64,000 nucleotides of DNA from Phycisphaeraceae bacterium (GTDB taxonomy: Bacteria > Planctomycetota > Phycisphaerae > Phycisphaerales > UBA1924), in contig CP060234.1 of NCBI GenBank assembly GCA_023898685.1, positions 1 through 64,000 on the forward strand, written 5' to 3'. Positions within the stretch are counted from its first letter, which is position 1; every line of letters begins with the position of its first letter. Below, piece after piece: positions 54,156 to 62,950 of the stretch. The position numbers were made by a program, and so were the translations under genes. The notes under the pieces are model-generated. The model did not search any database, was not told the DNA's origin, and saw only the letters and a list, made by a program, of their open reading frames with translations.

Positions 54156-55280
54156 TCAGTCCCGTTTGTAAAACGGGAGGGGCACGACGCGGGCCTCGAG
54201 GGTGGCCTTGCCGGTGTCGACGAGGCAGGCGTCGCCCTCGTTGAGCCGGCCCGCGGCGGCGTAGGCCATCGCGATCGACTTGCCCAGTGTGGGGCTCAGG
54301 CAGCCGCTGGTGATCTCGCCGATCTGGTCTCCGCCCGGGAGCAGGACCTTCATGTGCTGGCGGGCGGTGCGTTTGGAGTCGATCTCGAGGCCGATGAGCC
54401 TGGCTTTGGGGCCTCCGTCGTCGACGGTCTTCTGGAGGGCCTGCTGGCCGATGAAGGTCTCGCCGTGCTCATCGGTGTTCTTGTTCATGCCAATGGCGAA
54501 GTCGAAGCCGGTGGCGAGGGCGTTGATCTCCTCGCCCAGCTCGTGCCCGTAGAGAGGCATGCCGGCCTCGATGCGGAGGGTGTCCCGGGCGCCGAGCCCC
54601 GCGGGCTTCATGGGGGCGTCGGGGTCGTCTGGATCGACGTCCTTCATGAGCAGCTTCATCGCCATGTTGACGCCCGAGGCGGGGAGGATGACCTCGACGC
54701 CGTCCTCTCCGGTGTAGCCCGTGCGGGAGACGATGAGCTTGAGGACGAGGAGGTTCTTGGTGGTGAAGCGGTACTTCTTGAGTGTGGGGATCTCCTTGGA
54801 GACGCCCCCGATGAGCGCCATGATCCTGGGGCCCTGGGCGGCGACCATGGCGGTCTTGAACGTCTTGTCGTCGATGTTGACCTTGAACTCGCGGGCGGCC
54901 TTCACGGCGTCGAGGTGGGCGACGATCTTCTCGCGGTTGGAAGCGTTGACGACGACCATGAACTCGTCGTCGTCGAGTCGCATGACGATGACATCGTCCT
55001 TGACGCCCCCCTGCTCGTTGCACATGAACGAGTAGCGGCACTGGCCGTGCTGCATGGAGCCGATGATGCGCGAGCAGGTGTGCTCGAGGAGGCGCTTGGC
55101 GTGGAGGCCCTTGATCTCGAGGCGGCCCATGTGGGAGACGTCGAACATGCCCCCGGCGTTGCGGACCTGGTTGTGCTCGTCGATGATGGACGTGTACTTG
55201 ATGGGCATCTCCCAGCCGGCGAACTCGACCATCTGGGCGCCGTGCTGGACGTGGAAGTCGTGGATGGGGGACTTGTGCAT
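54156..55280 (-). CDS. gcvT: Glycine cleavage system T protein (aminomethyltransferase)
   Basis: 374 aa, normal length. GcvT takes the aminomethyl group from lipoyl-GcvH and makes methylene-tetrahydrofolate plus ammonia, in the cytosol. Motifs: 'MVEFAGWEMPIKYTSIIDEH' and 'FDVSHMGRLEIKG' at the N-terminus (folate and aminomethyl site), 'SRTGYTGEDGVEV', 'GLGARDTLRIEAGMPLYGHE' and 'EITSGCLSPTLGKSIAMAY'. It is the last gene of the minus-strand series gcvH - ABC ATPase - permease - panC - gcvT. gcvP is not in the window. Confidence 0.95.
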   Translation of the reverse strand: MHKSPIHDFHVQHGAQMVEFAGWEMPIKYTSIIDEHNQVRNAGGMFDVSHMGRLEIKGLHAKRLLEHTCSRIIGSMQHGQCRYSFMCNEQGGVKDDVIVMRLDDDEFMVVVNASNREKIVAHLDAVKAAREFKVNIDDKTFKTAMVAAQGPRIMALIGGVSKEIPTLKKYRFTTKNLLVLKLIVSRTGYTGEDGVEVILPASGVNMAMKLLMKDVDPDDPDAPMKPAGLGARDTLRIEAGMPLYGHELGEEINALATGFDFAIGMNKNTDEHGETFIGQQALQKTVDDGGPKARLIGLEIDSKRTARQHMKVLLPGGDQIGEITSGCLSPTLGKSIAMAYAAAGRLNEGDACLVDTGKATLEARVVPLPFYKRD

Positions 55281-55382
55281 GGGGGAGGATATGGGGGGAA
55301 GAGACGGAGAGAGGGAGAGACGAAGAGACGGAGTGTTGTGGGGCTCGGAGGCGGCCTGAGACGTTGCAGGAAGTGAGGCATG

Positions 55383-55405
55383 GAGAGACGGGCTGGAAGC
55401 CCGTC
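55383..55405. repeat. Hairpin after panC
   Basis: GACGGGCT (55387-55394) and AGCCCGTC (55398-55405) with a 3-nt loop, directly past the panC stop. It lacks a T-run, so it may be a REP unit rather than a terminator. A purine-rich GA stretch lies next to it at about 55275-55335. Confidence 0.5.
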
Positions 55406-55408
55406 CCG

Positions 55409-56257
55409 CTAGGGCTGGGAGAGGGGCCAGGGGGCGTTGTCGAGGAGGCGGACGGTTCCGACGCGGGCGGCGGTGATGGCGCGGGCGGGGCGGCCCTCGA
55501 CCACCGGGCCCAGGGTCTCGGCGTCGCGGATGGCGGCGTAGTTCGGGCTGTCGATGGCGTGGTCGGCGTAGACGCGGCGCATCGCGGACTCGGCGGAGGC
55601 GGGGTCGGGCTCGTCGGAGGCGGCGCGGAGGGCGCGGCTCAGGGCGAGGCCCTGCTCACGCTCGGGGCCCACGAGGAAGCGATTGCGGCTGGACATCGCG
55701 AGGCCGTCGGGTTCGCGGACGGTCGGGCCGTTCAGAATCTCGACGCCGAGGTTGTCGCGGGCGGACATGGCGTGGACGACCTGGAGCTGCTGCCAGTCCT
55801 TCTCGCCGAAGACGGCGGCGGCGGGCCGGACGAGGTCGAACATCCGGCGCACGACCTGGCAGACGCCCTCGAAGTGACGCGGGCGGTGGGCATCCTCGAG
55901 GCCCTTGCCGACGGCCTGGTCGGGGAGTTGAGGGACGAGGATCGGGTTGTCGGGCGGATAGACGGCACGGACCGCGGGGGCGTAGACCCCCGAAGCCCCG
56001 CAAACCCGGCATTGCTCAACGTCGTCGTCGAGGGTCCGGGCGTAGCGTTTGAAGTCAGACGGCTCATCGAACTGGGTGGGGTTGACGAAGATCCAGACGA
56101 CGGCGCCGCCGGCGAGGGCGTGCCGGTCGGCGTGCTCCACGGCTTGGCGAACGAGGGCGAGGTGGCCCTCGTGCAGGGCGCCCATCGTGGGGACGAGCAC
56201 CGAGGCGCGGGGGCAGACGAGCTCGGCGATCGGGTCGTGGTCTCGGCAGATCCACAT
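55409..56257 (-). CDS. panC: Pantothenate synthetase
   Basis: 282 aa. PanC joins pantoate and beta-alanine using ATP, in CoA synthesis. Nucleotidyltransferase motifs: 'LVPTMGALHEGHLALVRQA' (HxGH site), 'WIFVNPTQFDEPSDFKRYAR', 'RPRHFEGVCQVVRRMFDLVR', 'AVFGEKDWQQLQVV' and 'LAMSSRNRFL' (KMSKS-like). The start ATG at 56257 gives a slightly short N-terminus compared with most homologues. It sits between the ABC permease gene (55 bases) and gcvT (128 bases) on the same strand. Confidence 0.95.
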   Translation of the reverse strand: MWICRDHDPIAELVCPRASVLVPTMGALHEGHLALVRQAVEHADRHALAGGAVVWIFVNPTQFDEPSDFKRYARTLDDDVEQCRVCGASGVYAPAVRAVYPPDNPILVPQLPDQAVGKGLEDAHRPRHFEGVCQVVRRMFDLVRPAAAVFGEKDWQQLQVVHAMSARDNLGVEILNGPTVREPDGLAMSSRNRFLVGPEREQGLALSRALRAASDEPDPASAESAMRRVYADHAIDSPNYAAIRDAETLGPVVEGRPARAITAARVGTVRLLDNAPWPLSQP

Positions 56258-56312
56258 CGGGATACGGTCCGGGGGCGGGGGGCGGGAGTCAAGTCAGCCT
56301 TGGCTGCGGTCC

Positions 56313-59141
56313 TCAGCCCTTCGTTGCGGCGAGGAGTTCGCGGGTGCGCTGGCGGTTGAGGCGGATGATCGCGGGGAGGGCCGCGCCGAGGGTGAAGAAG
56401 AAGACGGCGGCCCAGCCGACCATGGTCGGGCCGACGGGCAGGCGAATGTGCATCAGCAGGCCCACGAGGAAGCGGTAGATGCGCTGGCCCGCCCAGGCGC
56501 CCTGGACGCCCATCGCGGTGCCGACGAGGCAGGCCGTGAGCGCGATGATGACCGCCTCGCCCAGGACCAGGCGGGTGAGCAGGCTGGGCTGGGCGCCCAC
56601 CGCGCGAAGAACCCCGAACTCGAAGCGGCGGGCCTCGATGCCGGCGACGATCAGGTTGGCGACGCCCAGGCAGGCGACGAGCATGGAGGCGACGGCGACA
56701 CCCGAGAAGACCACAAGCGAGCCGTTGATGAAGACCTCGATCTCGTGCTTGATGCGCTTGCCGCTGCCCGCGTCGAGGATGCCGAAGCCGTAGAGGGCGT
56801 CGCGGATCTTGCGCATCGCCTCGTCGGAGTCGGCGTCGGGGGCGAGCTTGATCTGGATGAGCTGGATGTTGTCGTTGCCGAACTTTTCGATCATGTCCCG
56901 CCGGCTGCCGAAGACGGCGTGGATGGACTGGTCGATGTACTCCTCGCCGATGTTGAAGAACTTGCTGGCGAGTTCGAGACCGGGGCTGGTGACGACGCCG
57001 ACGATCTCGAAGTCGAAGGGCTTGCCGTTGTATTCGCAGGTGAAGGTGTCGCCGACCCCGAGACCCTGGGCGACGTTGAATTCGCGTCCGACGATGACGG
57101 CGCCTCCCTCGTTGAGGCGCTGGAGGGCGGTCTGTTCGTCGCCCTGGAGGAACTCGACGTGGGTCATGCCGAAGAACTCGTCGGGCTGGAAGGCGATGAA
57201 GGAAGTGTTGTATGTGGCGAGGCCGCTGACGCCGAAGGCGGTGGTGCGGACGGGGACGATGGTGATCGCGCAGGTGTCGAGGACGAAGGGGAGGGTCTCG
57301 AGCTTGTCCTGGGCCTCGACGGGGAGGCGGAAGCCGTTGACGAAGGCGTCGGGGAACTCGATGCGGGCGAGCCAGTCGCGGAGGATGGCGCCGCCGTTGG
57401 TCCAGATGGCGATCATGAGGGCGAGGCCGGCCATCATGGCGCCGGCGGTGAACCCGTGCCGGTAGGGCGTGGCGGCGACGGTCCTCCCCAGGACGCGGGG
57501 CGGGAGTCGTAGGAGAACGCTGAGGGGCTCGGCGATGACACGGACGACGACGACGGTGACCGGGACGGAGAGGAGGAAGTAGCCCACGAACATCGCGGGC
57601 AGGCCCGTGGTGGCGTAGAGCCAGAAGAGGGTGTCGCCGTTGGGGGAGAGGGAGACGATCAGGGCCTGGATCGCGAGTCCCGTAAGGGCGAAAGCGAGGA
57701 CCCACCAGATCTGCCGGGGCTTGATGGGCGCCGAGCGGTTGGTGAGGGCGCGGAGTGGGCTCATCCGCGAGACGATCCAAGCGGGGTAGGCGGCGCCGAC
57801 GAGCCCCGCGGCGATGGTGCCGGCCCCGGCGAGGACGAGCATCGCGGCGGGGATCCGCAGCCCCGTAGGCAGGTGCTCGTGGTAGACGTCGACGGTGATC
57901 GCGGCGAACGCGACGCCCAGGGGAACGCCGATGGCGGCGCCGATGCCGCCGACGATGAGCCCGGTGAGGAGCTGGCTCTGGGCGAGCTGGGATTTGGTGC
58001 CGCCGATGCAGCGGATGATGGCGAGACCCCGCTGCTGCTCGGCGATGCCGGTGGTGAGGCCGGTCATGATGATGAAGGCCGCGGAGAGCATGGCGAGCAG
58101 GGAGGCGAGCGTAAAGCCGATGTTGGTCGAGGCGAGGTTCTTCTCGAGCCCGCTCGTGACCTTCTCGGTGGTCTGGAGGCTGAGGGTGTCGTCGAACTCG
58201 TCGCGGTGGCGCTCGGCGACGGTCTCGGGGTCCAAACCGGGCTTAAGGTGGATCTCGACCTCGTCGACGACGCCCGGCCTTCCGGTGATGAGGTAGAAGG
58301 TGTCGAGGCCCATGTAGGCCTGGGGGGAACCGCCCAAGGGAGGTGGCTCGGCGACGCCGACGACTTCGAGCGTGGTGACGGAGCGGAAGAGCTTCATCAC
58401 GTTCGTAAGCATGTCGCGGCTGATGCCGAACTTGTTCTCGAGCTGCTCGAAGGAGACGGGCGTGCGGAAGAGGCGGAGGACGCTGACGTGCGAGCCCGAG
58501 CGGATACCTACGGCGGCGTTGATCGCGAGTGCCTGCGCCTCAGGGGCGGCGTCGGGGATAGTCGGCTCGGAGTCGTTGAGATAGCCAGTCTCGGTGCCGG
58601 CGTGGTTGAACTCGCCCTTGACCTCGCGGGCGTAGTTGTACGACCAGGAGAGACGCTCGGCAAGCTGAGCGTCGATGACGACTTCGCCCCGCTTGGCAGG
58701 CAGGCGGCCCGTCACGAGCTTGAGCGGACGGGCCTTGAACTCGCGGGCGAGGTCGACACCGTTCGCCATCGCATCGGTGGTGTAGACGTGGTCGGTGCGG
58801 GTCCACGCGCCGTTCTCACCCGGCTCGAGGATGGGGAGCGAGATGCGGACCGAGATCGCGTCGCGGGCCTTGGGAAGGGCGTAGGCGGTCTCGGGCCAGG
58901 CCTGGGCCTTCTCGAGGATGCCGATCGGGAATGTGTTGCCGGCGTTGGAGGGGCGGATGCGGAGTTCGGCGGCGCCGATCTGGCCTTCGAGCTGGTCTCG
59001 GATCGCGCCGTTGGCCGAGGCGATGGCGCACGCGACCGCGGCGATGAGGGCGGCCGAGAGTGTGACCGCGCCGATCAGCAGCGCGGAGCGGCTACGCCGC
59101 GCCGACAAATTGCTGGTAGCGAGCCGCCACGCCGCCTGCAT
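56313..59141 (-). CDS. FtsX/MacB-type ABC transporter permease with two core domains
   Basis: 942 aa. An N-terminal membrane helix (about 20-42) is followed by a large periplasmic domain (about 45-340). FtsX core helices come next ('ASLLAMLSAAFIIMTGLTTG', 'GLIVGGIGAAIGVPLGVAFA', then about 480-600). A second periplasmic domain and a second FtsX core follow ('VVFSGVAVASMLVACLGVAN', 'VLGEAVIIALTACLVGTAMG'). This duplicated layout occurs in lipoprotein- or peptide-exporting permeases. It overlaps the ATPase gene by 50 bases, so the two are one transporter. Export of an envelope lipid or lipoprotein is plausible but unproven. Confidence 0.9.
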   Translation of the reverse strand: MQAAWRLATSNLSARRSRSALLIGAVTLSAALIAAVACAIASANGAIRDQLEGQIGAAELRIRPSNAGNTFPIGILEKAQAWPETAYALPKARDAISVRISLPILEPGENGAWTRTDHVYTTDAMANGVDLAREFKARPLKLVTGRLPAKRGEVVIDAQLAERLSWSYNYAREVKGEFNHAGTETGYLNDSEPTIPDAAPEAQALAINAAVGIRSGSHVSVLRLFRTPVSFEQLENKFGISRDMLTNVMKLFRSVTTLEVVGVAEPPPLGGSPQAYMGLDTFYLITGRPGVVDEVEIHLKPGLDPETVAERHRDEFDDTLSLQTTEKVTSGLEKNLASTNIGFTLASLLAMLSAAFIIMTGLTTGIAEQQRGLAIIRCIGGTKSQLAQSQLLTGLIVGGIGAAIGVPLGVAFAAITVDVYHEHLPTGLRIPAAMLVLAGAGTIAAGLVGAAYPAWIVSRMSPLRALTNRSAPIKPRQIWWVLAFALTGLAIQALIVSLSPNGDTLFWLYATTGLPAMFVGYFLLSVPVTVVVVRVIAEPLSVLLRLPPRVLGRTVAATPYRHGFTAGAMMAGLALMIAIWTNGGAILRDWLARIEFPDAFVNGFRLPVEAQDKLETLPFVLDTCAITIVPVRTTAFGVSGLATYNTSFIAFQPDEFFGMTHVEFLQGDEQTALQRLNEGGAVIVGREFNVAQGLGVGDTFTCEYNGKPFDFEIVGVVTSPGLELASKFFNIGEEYIDQSIHAVFGSRRDMIEKFGNDNIQLIQIKLAPDADSDEAMRKIRDALYGFGILDAGSGKRIKHEIEVFINGSLVVFSGVAVASMLVACLGVANLIVAGIEARRFEFGVLRAVGAQPSLLTRLVLGEAVIIALTACLVGTAMGVQGAWAGQRIYRFLVGLLMHIRLPVGPTMVGWAAVFFFTLGAALPAIIRLNRQRTRELLAATKG

Positions 59142-59826
59142 CGAGCCCCTCCGTGTCGATGGTTCCCTCGGTCATTCCGTCGCGGATGACGATGATCCGC
59201 TTGCAGTGCGACGCCGCGGCCGGCTCGTGGGTGACCATGACGACGGTCATGTCCTGCTCGGTGGCGATCTCGGCGAGGAGATTCCAGAGCTTGGCGCTGC
59301 TGGCCGAGTCGAGGTTGCCGGTGGGCTCGTCGGCGAGCAGGACGGGCGGGGAATAGAGCAGGGCGCGGGCGATGGCGACGCGCTGCTGCTCGCCCCCGCT
59401 GAGAGCCTCGGGGCGGTGGTTGGCGCGGGCGGCCAGCCCCAGGCGGTCGAGCAGGGTGTCGCTGCGGTGGCGGAGACGGTCGCGGTCATCGCCCGCGAGC
59501 ATGCCCGGGAGCTCGACGTTCTCTCGGGCCGAGAGGGTCGGGATGAGGTTGAAGGACTGGAAGACGATGCCGAGCCCGGTGCGCCGGAAGTGGGTCGCGT
59601 CTCGCTCGTTGAGCATGTGTATCTTGCGGCCCGCGATCTCGATCTCGCCCTTGTCGGGGCGGTCGAGCGCGGCGAGGAGGTGGAGCAGGGTCGACTTGCC
59701 CGAGCCCGACTGGCCCATGATGCCGTAGAAGCCGGGCTCGTCGATGGAGAGATCAACCCCGCGGAGGGCGTGGACGGATTCGCTCCCGAGTTGGTAGGAC
59801 TTGTGAACGCCCTCGCAGCGGATCAT
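59092..59826 (-). CDS. LolD/MacB-type ABC transporter ATPase
   Basis: 244 aa from the ATG at 59826. All ABC motifs are present: 'GQSGSGKSTLLHLLAALDRP' (Walker A), 'FQSFNLIPTLSARENVELPG' (Q-loop with the LolD-type 'ARENVELP'), 'ALSGGEQQRVAIARAL', 'LLADEPTGNLDS' and 'VMVTHEPAAAS'. It belongs to the ATPase class that drives FtsX-like permeases. It follows gcvH by 20 bases and its 3' end overlaps the permease start by 50 bases. Confidence 0.95.
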   Translation of the reverse strand: MIRCEGVHKSYQLGSESVHALRGVDLSIDEPGFYGIMGQSGSGKSTLLHLLAALDRPDKGEIEIAGRKIHMLNERDATHFRRTGLGIVFQSFNLIPTLSARENVELPGMLAGDDRDRLRHRSDTLLDRLGLAARANHRPEALSGGEQQRVAIARALLYSPPVLLADEPTGNLDSASSAKLWNLLAEIATEQDMTVVMVTHEPAAASHCKRIIVIRDGMTEGTIDTEGLDAGGVAARYQQFVGAA

Positions 59827-59846
59827 CGCGTCTCGCTCTCGGGGCG

Positions 59847-60230
59847 TCAGGCCGTGTGCTCGGCGGCGTAGGTGTCGGCATCCATGAGGGCGTCGAGGCC
59901 CGAGGGATCGGTCACCTTGACCTTGACGAGCCACCCCTTCTCGTAGGGGTCTTCGTTCACCAGGCCGGGATTGTCGGCGAGGGCGGCGTTGGCCTCGATC
60001 ACATCGCCCTCGGCGAAGCAGTAGACGTCGCTTGTGGTCTTGACGCTCTCGACCTCGCCCGCGACATCCCCCGGGGAGAGGTGGGTGCCGGGCTCCTTCA
60101 TCTCGATGAAGGTCAGGTCGGTGAGCTGATCGACGGCGAAGGCGGAGATGCCGATGGTCAGCGTGTCACCATCGAGCTTGTGCCACTCGTGCGATTCGGC
60201 ATATTTGCGGTCGGCCGGGGGGGTGCTCAC
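59847..60230 (-). CDS. gcvH: Glycine cleavage system H protein
   Basis: 127 aa. The start is the GTG at 60230, preceded at ideal spacing by AAGGAG; an upstream in-frame start has none. This true GcvH shuttles the aminomethyl group between GcvP, GcvT and Lpd. The lipoyl Lys is present in 'GEVESVKTTSDVYCF'. Other motifs: 'YAESHEWHKLDGDTLTIGIS' and 'NAALADNPGLVNEDPYEKGW'. It heads the five-gene minus-strand series that ends with gcvT. Contrast with the GcvH-like protein at 47358, which has no lipoyl Lys. Confidence 0.95.
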   Translation of the reverse strand: MSTPPADRKYAESHEWHKLDGDTLTIGISAFAVDQLTDLTFIEMKEPGTHLSPGDVAGEVESVKTTSDVYCFAEGDVIEANAALADNPGLVNEDPYEKGWLVKVKVTDPSGLDALMDADTYAAEHTA

Positions 60231-60311
60231 GCTGTAGCTCCTTTCGGGTGGGTGAGATGCTATCACGCCGGTGCCGCCCCCGCGGCGGTTCGGGGGGTAC
60301 AGTGGTCATCA

Positions 60312-61181
60312 ATGCTCCTCACCTGCACCGTCAGCTCGTTCGCGTCGCTTCTGGAGCCCCGGGGCCGGGCCGGCCCGAAGCTTGGGCTGTCCGATGTTCC
60401 CGCGTACATCAAGAACGAGCTGGGGCTGCACGGGATGAGCCTGTCGACCGACCTGCTGAGCGGGGCGTCGCGGAAAGTGCTCGAGAATCTGCGTGACCGG
60501 GCGGACAAGGCGGGGTGCGCTTGCCTGCTGCTGGTCGAGCCGGCGCCCCAGGCGATGGCCGACGGGGCCCGCTCGGAGGCGGCGATCGACCGCACGGGGC
60601 GTGTGGTGCAGGCGGCCCACGTGCTGGGATGCAACTCGGCGGCGATCTCGATCGAGGCGGCGGACACGGAGGAAGCCTTCGACGACACGGTGGACGCGAT
60701 GCGGCGGGTGATGGAGAAGGCCGAGCAGCTCGACATCAACCTGCTGATCAACCCCCGAGATGGACTGACAAGCGAGCCCGACCGGGTGACCGACCTGATC
60801 AAGAAGATCGGGGGGTTCCGGGTGGGAACGCTGCCCGATTTCGACGCGGCGGCGGCCTCCGGAGACCCCGAGCAGTATCTGAGGCGACTGACGCCCTACG
60901 CGTCGGCGGTGCTGGCGACGCTGCACGAGTTCGCCGAGGCGGAGCCGTCGGAGCCCGATCCGGACGCACCAGGGTCGCTGGAGGATCTGGCGGAGATGCT
61001 GATGTCGACCGAGGCCCCGGTGCACACGACCTTCGACATCGTGCCGATGCTGCGGGCGGTGTCTTCGGTGGGGTTCGAGGGGACGCTGTCGATTGACTAC
61101 CGGGGGGAGGGAGATGGTACACTCGGGGTGTTGCACGGCCGCGACGCGCTCGAGGCGGGCTTGGAGGCGCTGGCGGAATGA
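60312..61181 (+). CDS. TIM-barrel sugar-phosphate isomerase/epimerase-like protein
   Basis: 289 aa from the ATG at 60312, which gives a proper first beta-strand ('LLTCTVSSFASLLEPRGRAG'). AP-endonuclease-2-type TIM barrel: 'LGLHGMSLSTDLL', 'GCACLLLVEPAPQAMADGAR', 'AAHVLGCNSAAISIEAADTE', 'LDINLLINPRDGLTSEPDRV', 'RVGTLPDFDAAAASGDPEQY' and 'FEGTLSIDYRGEGDG'. Several metal-binding positions typical of xylose-isomerase-like enzymes are not obvious, so catalytic activity is uncertain. It is divergent from gcvH and is followed by cmk after 66 bases. Confidence 0.82.
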   Translation: MLLTCTVSSFASLLEPRGRAGPKLGLSDVPAYIKNELGLHGMSLSTDLLSGASRKVLENLRDRADKAGCACLLLVEPAPQAMADGARSEAAIDRTGRVVQAAHVLGCNSAAISIEAADTEEAFDDTVDAMRRVMEKAEQLDINLLINPRDGLTSEPDRVTDLIKKIGGFRVGTLPDFDAAAASGDPEQYLRRLTPYASAVLATLHEFAEAEPSEPDPDAPGSLEDLAEMLMSTEAPVHTTFDIVPMLRAVSSVGFEGTLSIDYRGEGDGTLGVLHGRDALEAGLEALAE

Positions 61182-61247
61182 CTCGCCCGCGCGGCCCGAT
61201 CCGATTGGTCACGCGGCCCCGCTCTGGGGTCGAAGGGGGGTCTTCGG

Positions 61248-62057
61248 GTGGACACCGCGGAGCAGGAACGGACGGCCGGCGCCCGGGACGAGGAGATCCG
61301 GCTCGATACCCTGGGCTCTTCAACCCTGACGATCGAACCCGTGCCCGCTGACACGCCTGTCATCATCACCATCGACGGCCCGGCGGGGACGGGCAAGTCG
61401 ACCGTCGCGCGGATGCTGGCGAGCCGGCTTGGGCTCGATTTTCTCGACACCGGGGCGATGTACCGGGCGGCGACGGCGATCGTGATCGATCACGGGTTGC
61501 GGGGAGACCTCGAGGCGGGCGTCTATGGGCGGATTCTCGAGAAGGTGATCGACGCGGACCTGCACTTTGACTGGCAGGCCGACCCGCCAGCGATCCTGGC
61601 GTGGCTGAAGCCGCTGAACGAGCGGATCAGGCAGCGTGATGTGACGGGGCTGGTGTCGAAGCTGTCGACGATCGGGACGCTGCGGAAGCACATGGTGCAG
61701 AAGCAGCGGATCATCGGGCACCAGCATCCGCGGCTGGTGACGGAGGGACGCGACCAGGGGTCGGTGGCGTTCCCCGACGCGGAGGTGAAGTTCTATCTCG
61801 ACGCCGAGCCCCGGGTGCGGGCGCACCGGCGGGCGCTGCAACTCGGCGAGTCCGGGGTCGTGGTCGACGAGCAGACGATGCTCGGGGAGATCCTCGAGCG
61901 CGACCGGATCGACTCGACGAGGTCGGACGGGCCGCTGGTGTGCCCCGCGGACGCGATCGTGATCGACACGAGCGATCTGACGATCGAGGAAGTCGTCGAG
62001 GCGATGGCGGTCCACGCCGAGCAGCGCGTGGGCTGGTCGAGCCGGGACGATTCCTGA
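61248..62057 (+). CDS. cmk: Cytidylate kinase
   Basis: 269 aa from a GTG at 61248; the first 38 residues are an extension that may not be translated. CMP/dCMP kinase. Motifs: P-loop 'ITIDGPAGTGKSTVARMLA', 'LDFLDTGAMYRAAT', 'LVTEGRDQGSVAFPDAEVKF' and the lid 'RVRAHRRALQLGE'. Usual family form is GRDIGTVVFPDA, so 'GRDQGSVAF' is a slight variant. It is followed 18 bases later by plsC, a common cmk neighbourhood. Confidence 0.93.
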   Translation: MDTAEQERTAGARDEEIRLDTLGSSTLTIEPVPADTPVIITIDGPAGTGKSTVARMLASRLGLDFLDTGAMYRAATAIVIDHGLRGDLEAGVYGRILEKVIDADLHFDWQADPPAILAWLKPLNERIRQRDVTGLVSKLSTIGTLRKHMVQKQRIIGHQHPRLVTEGRDQGSVAFPDAEVKFYLDAEPRVRAHRRALQLGESGVVVDEQTMLGEILERDRIDSTRSDGPLVCPADAIVIDTSDLTIEEVVEAMAVHAEQRVGWSSRDDS

Positions 62058-62075
62058 CGGACGGGGGCCGAGGGC

Positions 62076-62822
62076 ATGTTCGACCGCCTCCGCGCCCGCC
62101 ACCCCGGTTCATCGATCCCGCACCTGCTGTTCTACGCGTTCTGCCGGTCGGCGGCGGCGAGGGTGCTCCGGATTCTCTACAGGATCAGGCCCGAGGGGCG
62201 GGAGCACGTGCCTGCGACCGGGCCCGTGCTGCTGGTGGCCAATCACCAGTCGTTCTTCGATCCGCCGATCGTGGGCGGGTTTGTCAACAACCGGCACACG
62301 GACTTCATCGCGAGGGCCGGGCTGTTCAGGTTCGGTCCCTTCGGCCGGCTGATCTCGGCGCTCAACTCCGTGCCGATCGCCGAGCAGGGCGGCGACACGG
62401 CGGCGATGAAGGAGGCGCTGCGCCGGCTGGGTGAGGGCAAGGCGGTGCTGATCTTCCCCGAGGGGTCGCGTTCGCCCGACGGTGCGATGCGGCCGTTCAA
62501 GCGTGGGATCTCGGTGCTGGTGAAGCGGGCGAAGTGCCCGGTGCTGCCGGCGGCGATCGAGGGGGTGCACGACGCCTGGCCCAGGAGCCGGTCACGCCCC
62601 CACTTCTTCGGGTATCGCATCGGGCTTCGGTACGGGTTGCCGATCGAGCACGCCGAATTGATGAAAGACGGGCCCGACGCGGCGCTTCGGCGGCTGGAGC
62701 GGGAGATCGACGCGATGCGGCTGGAACTCCGGGCAGAGCTGCGAGCGCGGACCGGGGGGCGGCTGCCGGCGCCGGGGCCCGGGGATGGGCCAATGGTGGA
62801 CGACGGTCACCTGTCGGAATGA
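62076..62822 (+). CDS. plsC: 1-acyl-sn-glycerol-3-phosphate acyltransferase
   Basis: 248 aa from the ATG at 62076. PlsC acylates lysophosphatidic acid to phosphatidic acid at the inner membrane. The four acyltransferase blocks are visible: block I 'LLVANHQSFFDPP' (NHxxxxD), block II 'RAGLFRFGPFGRLISALN', block III 'VLIFPEGSRSPDGAMRPFKR' and block IV 'CPVLPAAIEG'. It begins 18 bases after cmk, with which it is probably co-transcribed. Confidence 0.93.
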   Translation: MFDRLRARHPGSSIPHLLFYAFCRSAAARVLRILYRIRPEGREHVPATGPVLLVANHQSFFDPPIVGGFVNNRHTDFIARAGLFRFGPFGRLISALNSVPIAEQGGDTAAMKEALRRLGEGKAVLIFPEGSRSPDGAMRPFKRGISVLVKRAKCPVLPAAIEGVHDAWPRSRSRPHFFGYRIGLRYGLPIEHAELMKDGPDAALRRLEREIDAMRLELRAELRARTGGRLPAPGPGDGPMVDDGHLSE

Positions 62823-62831
62823 ACGCCGACG

Positions 62832-62908
62832 AACGTTCGAAGACCCCCTCCGACCTCGCTGCGCTCGGCCACCTCCCCCGTCGGTGCCCCAGAGGGGACC
62901 GGGGGAGG
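62832..62908. repeat. Dispersed hairpin element (CCCCCTCCGACC family), copy 2
   Basis: GAACGTTCGAAGACCCCCTC, then a CCTCCCCCG (62872-62880) / CCGGGGGAGG (62899-62908) hairpin. Same element as 41821-41888, also just after a gene. It sits between convergent gene ends and may terminate plsC. Confidence 0.68.
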
Positions 62909-62950
62909 AAAGCGTGATTGCACCCGCGGCTCGTCAGAACCAACCCCGTT

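Noticed and set aside
53140..54160. Terminal inverted repeats of an insertion sequence around the DDE transposase
   Set aside because: Comparing 53140-53200 with the reverse complement of 54100-54160 gave only short matches (for example GTTTTGC with CTTTTGC), not enough to define ends.
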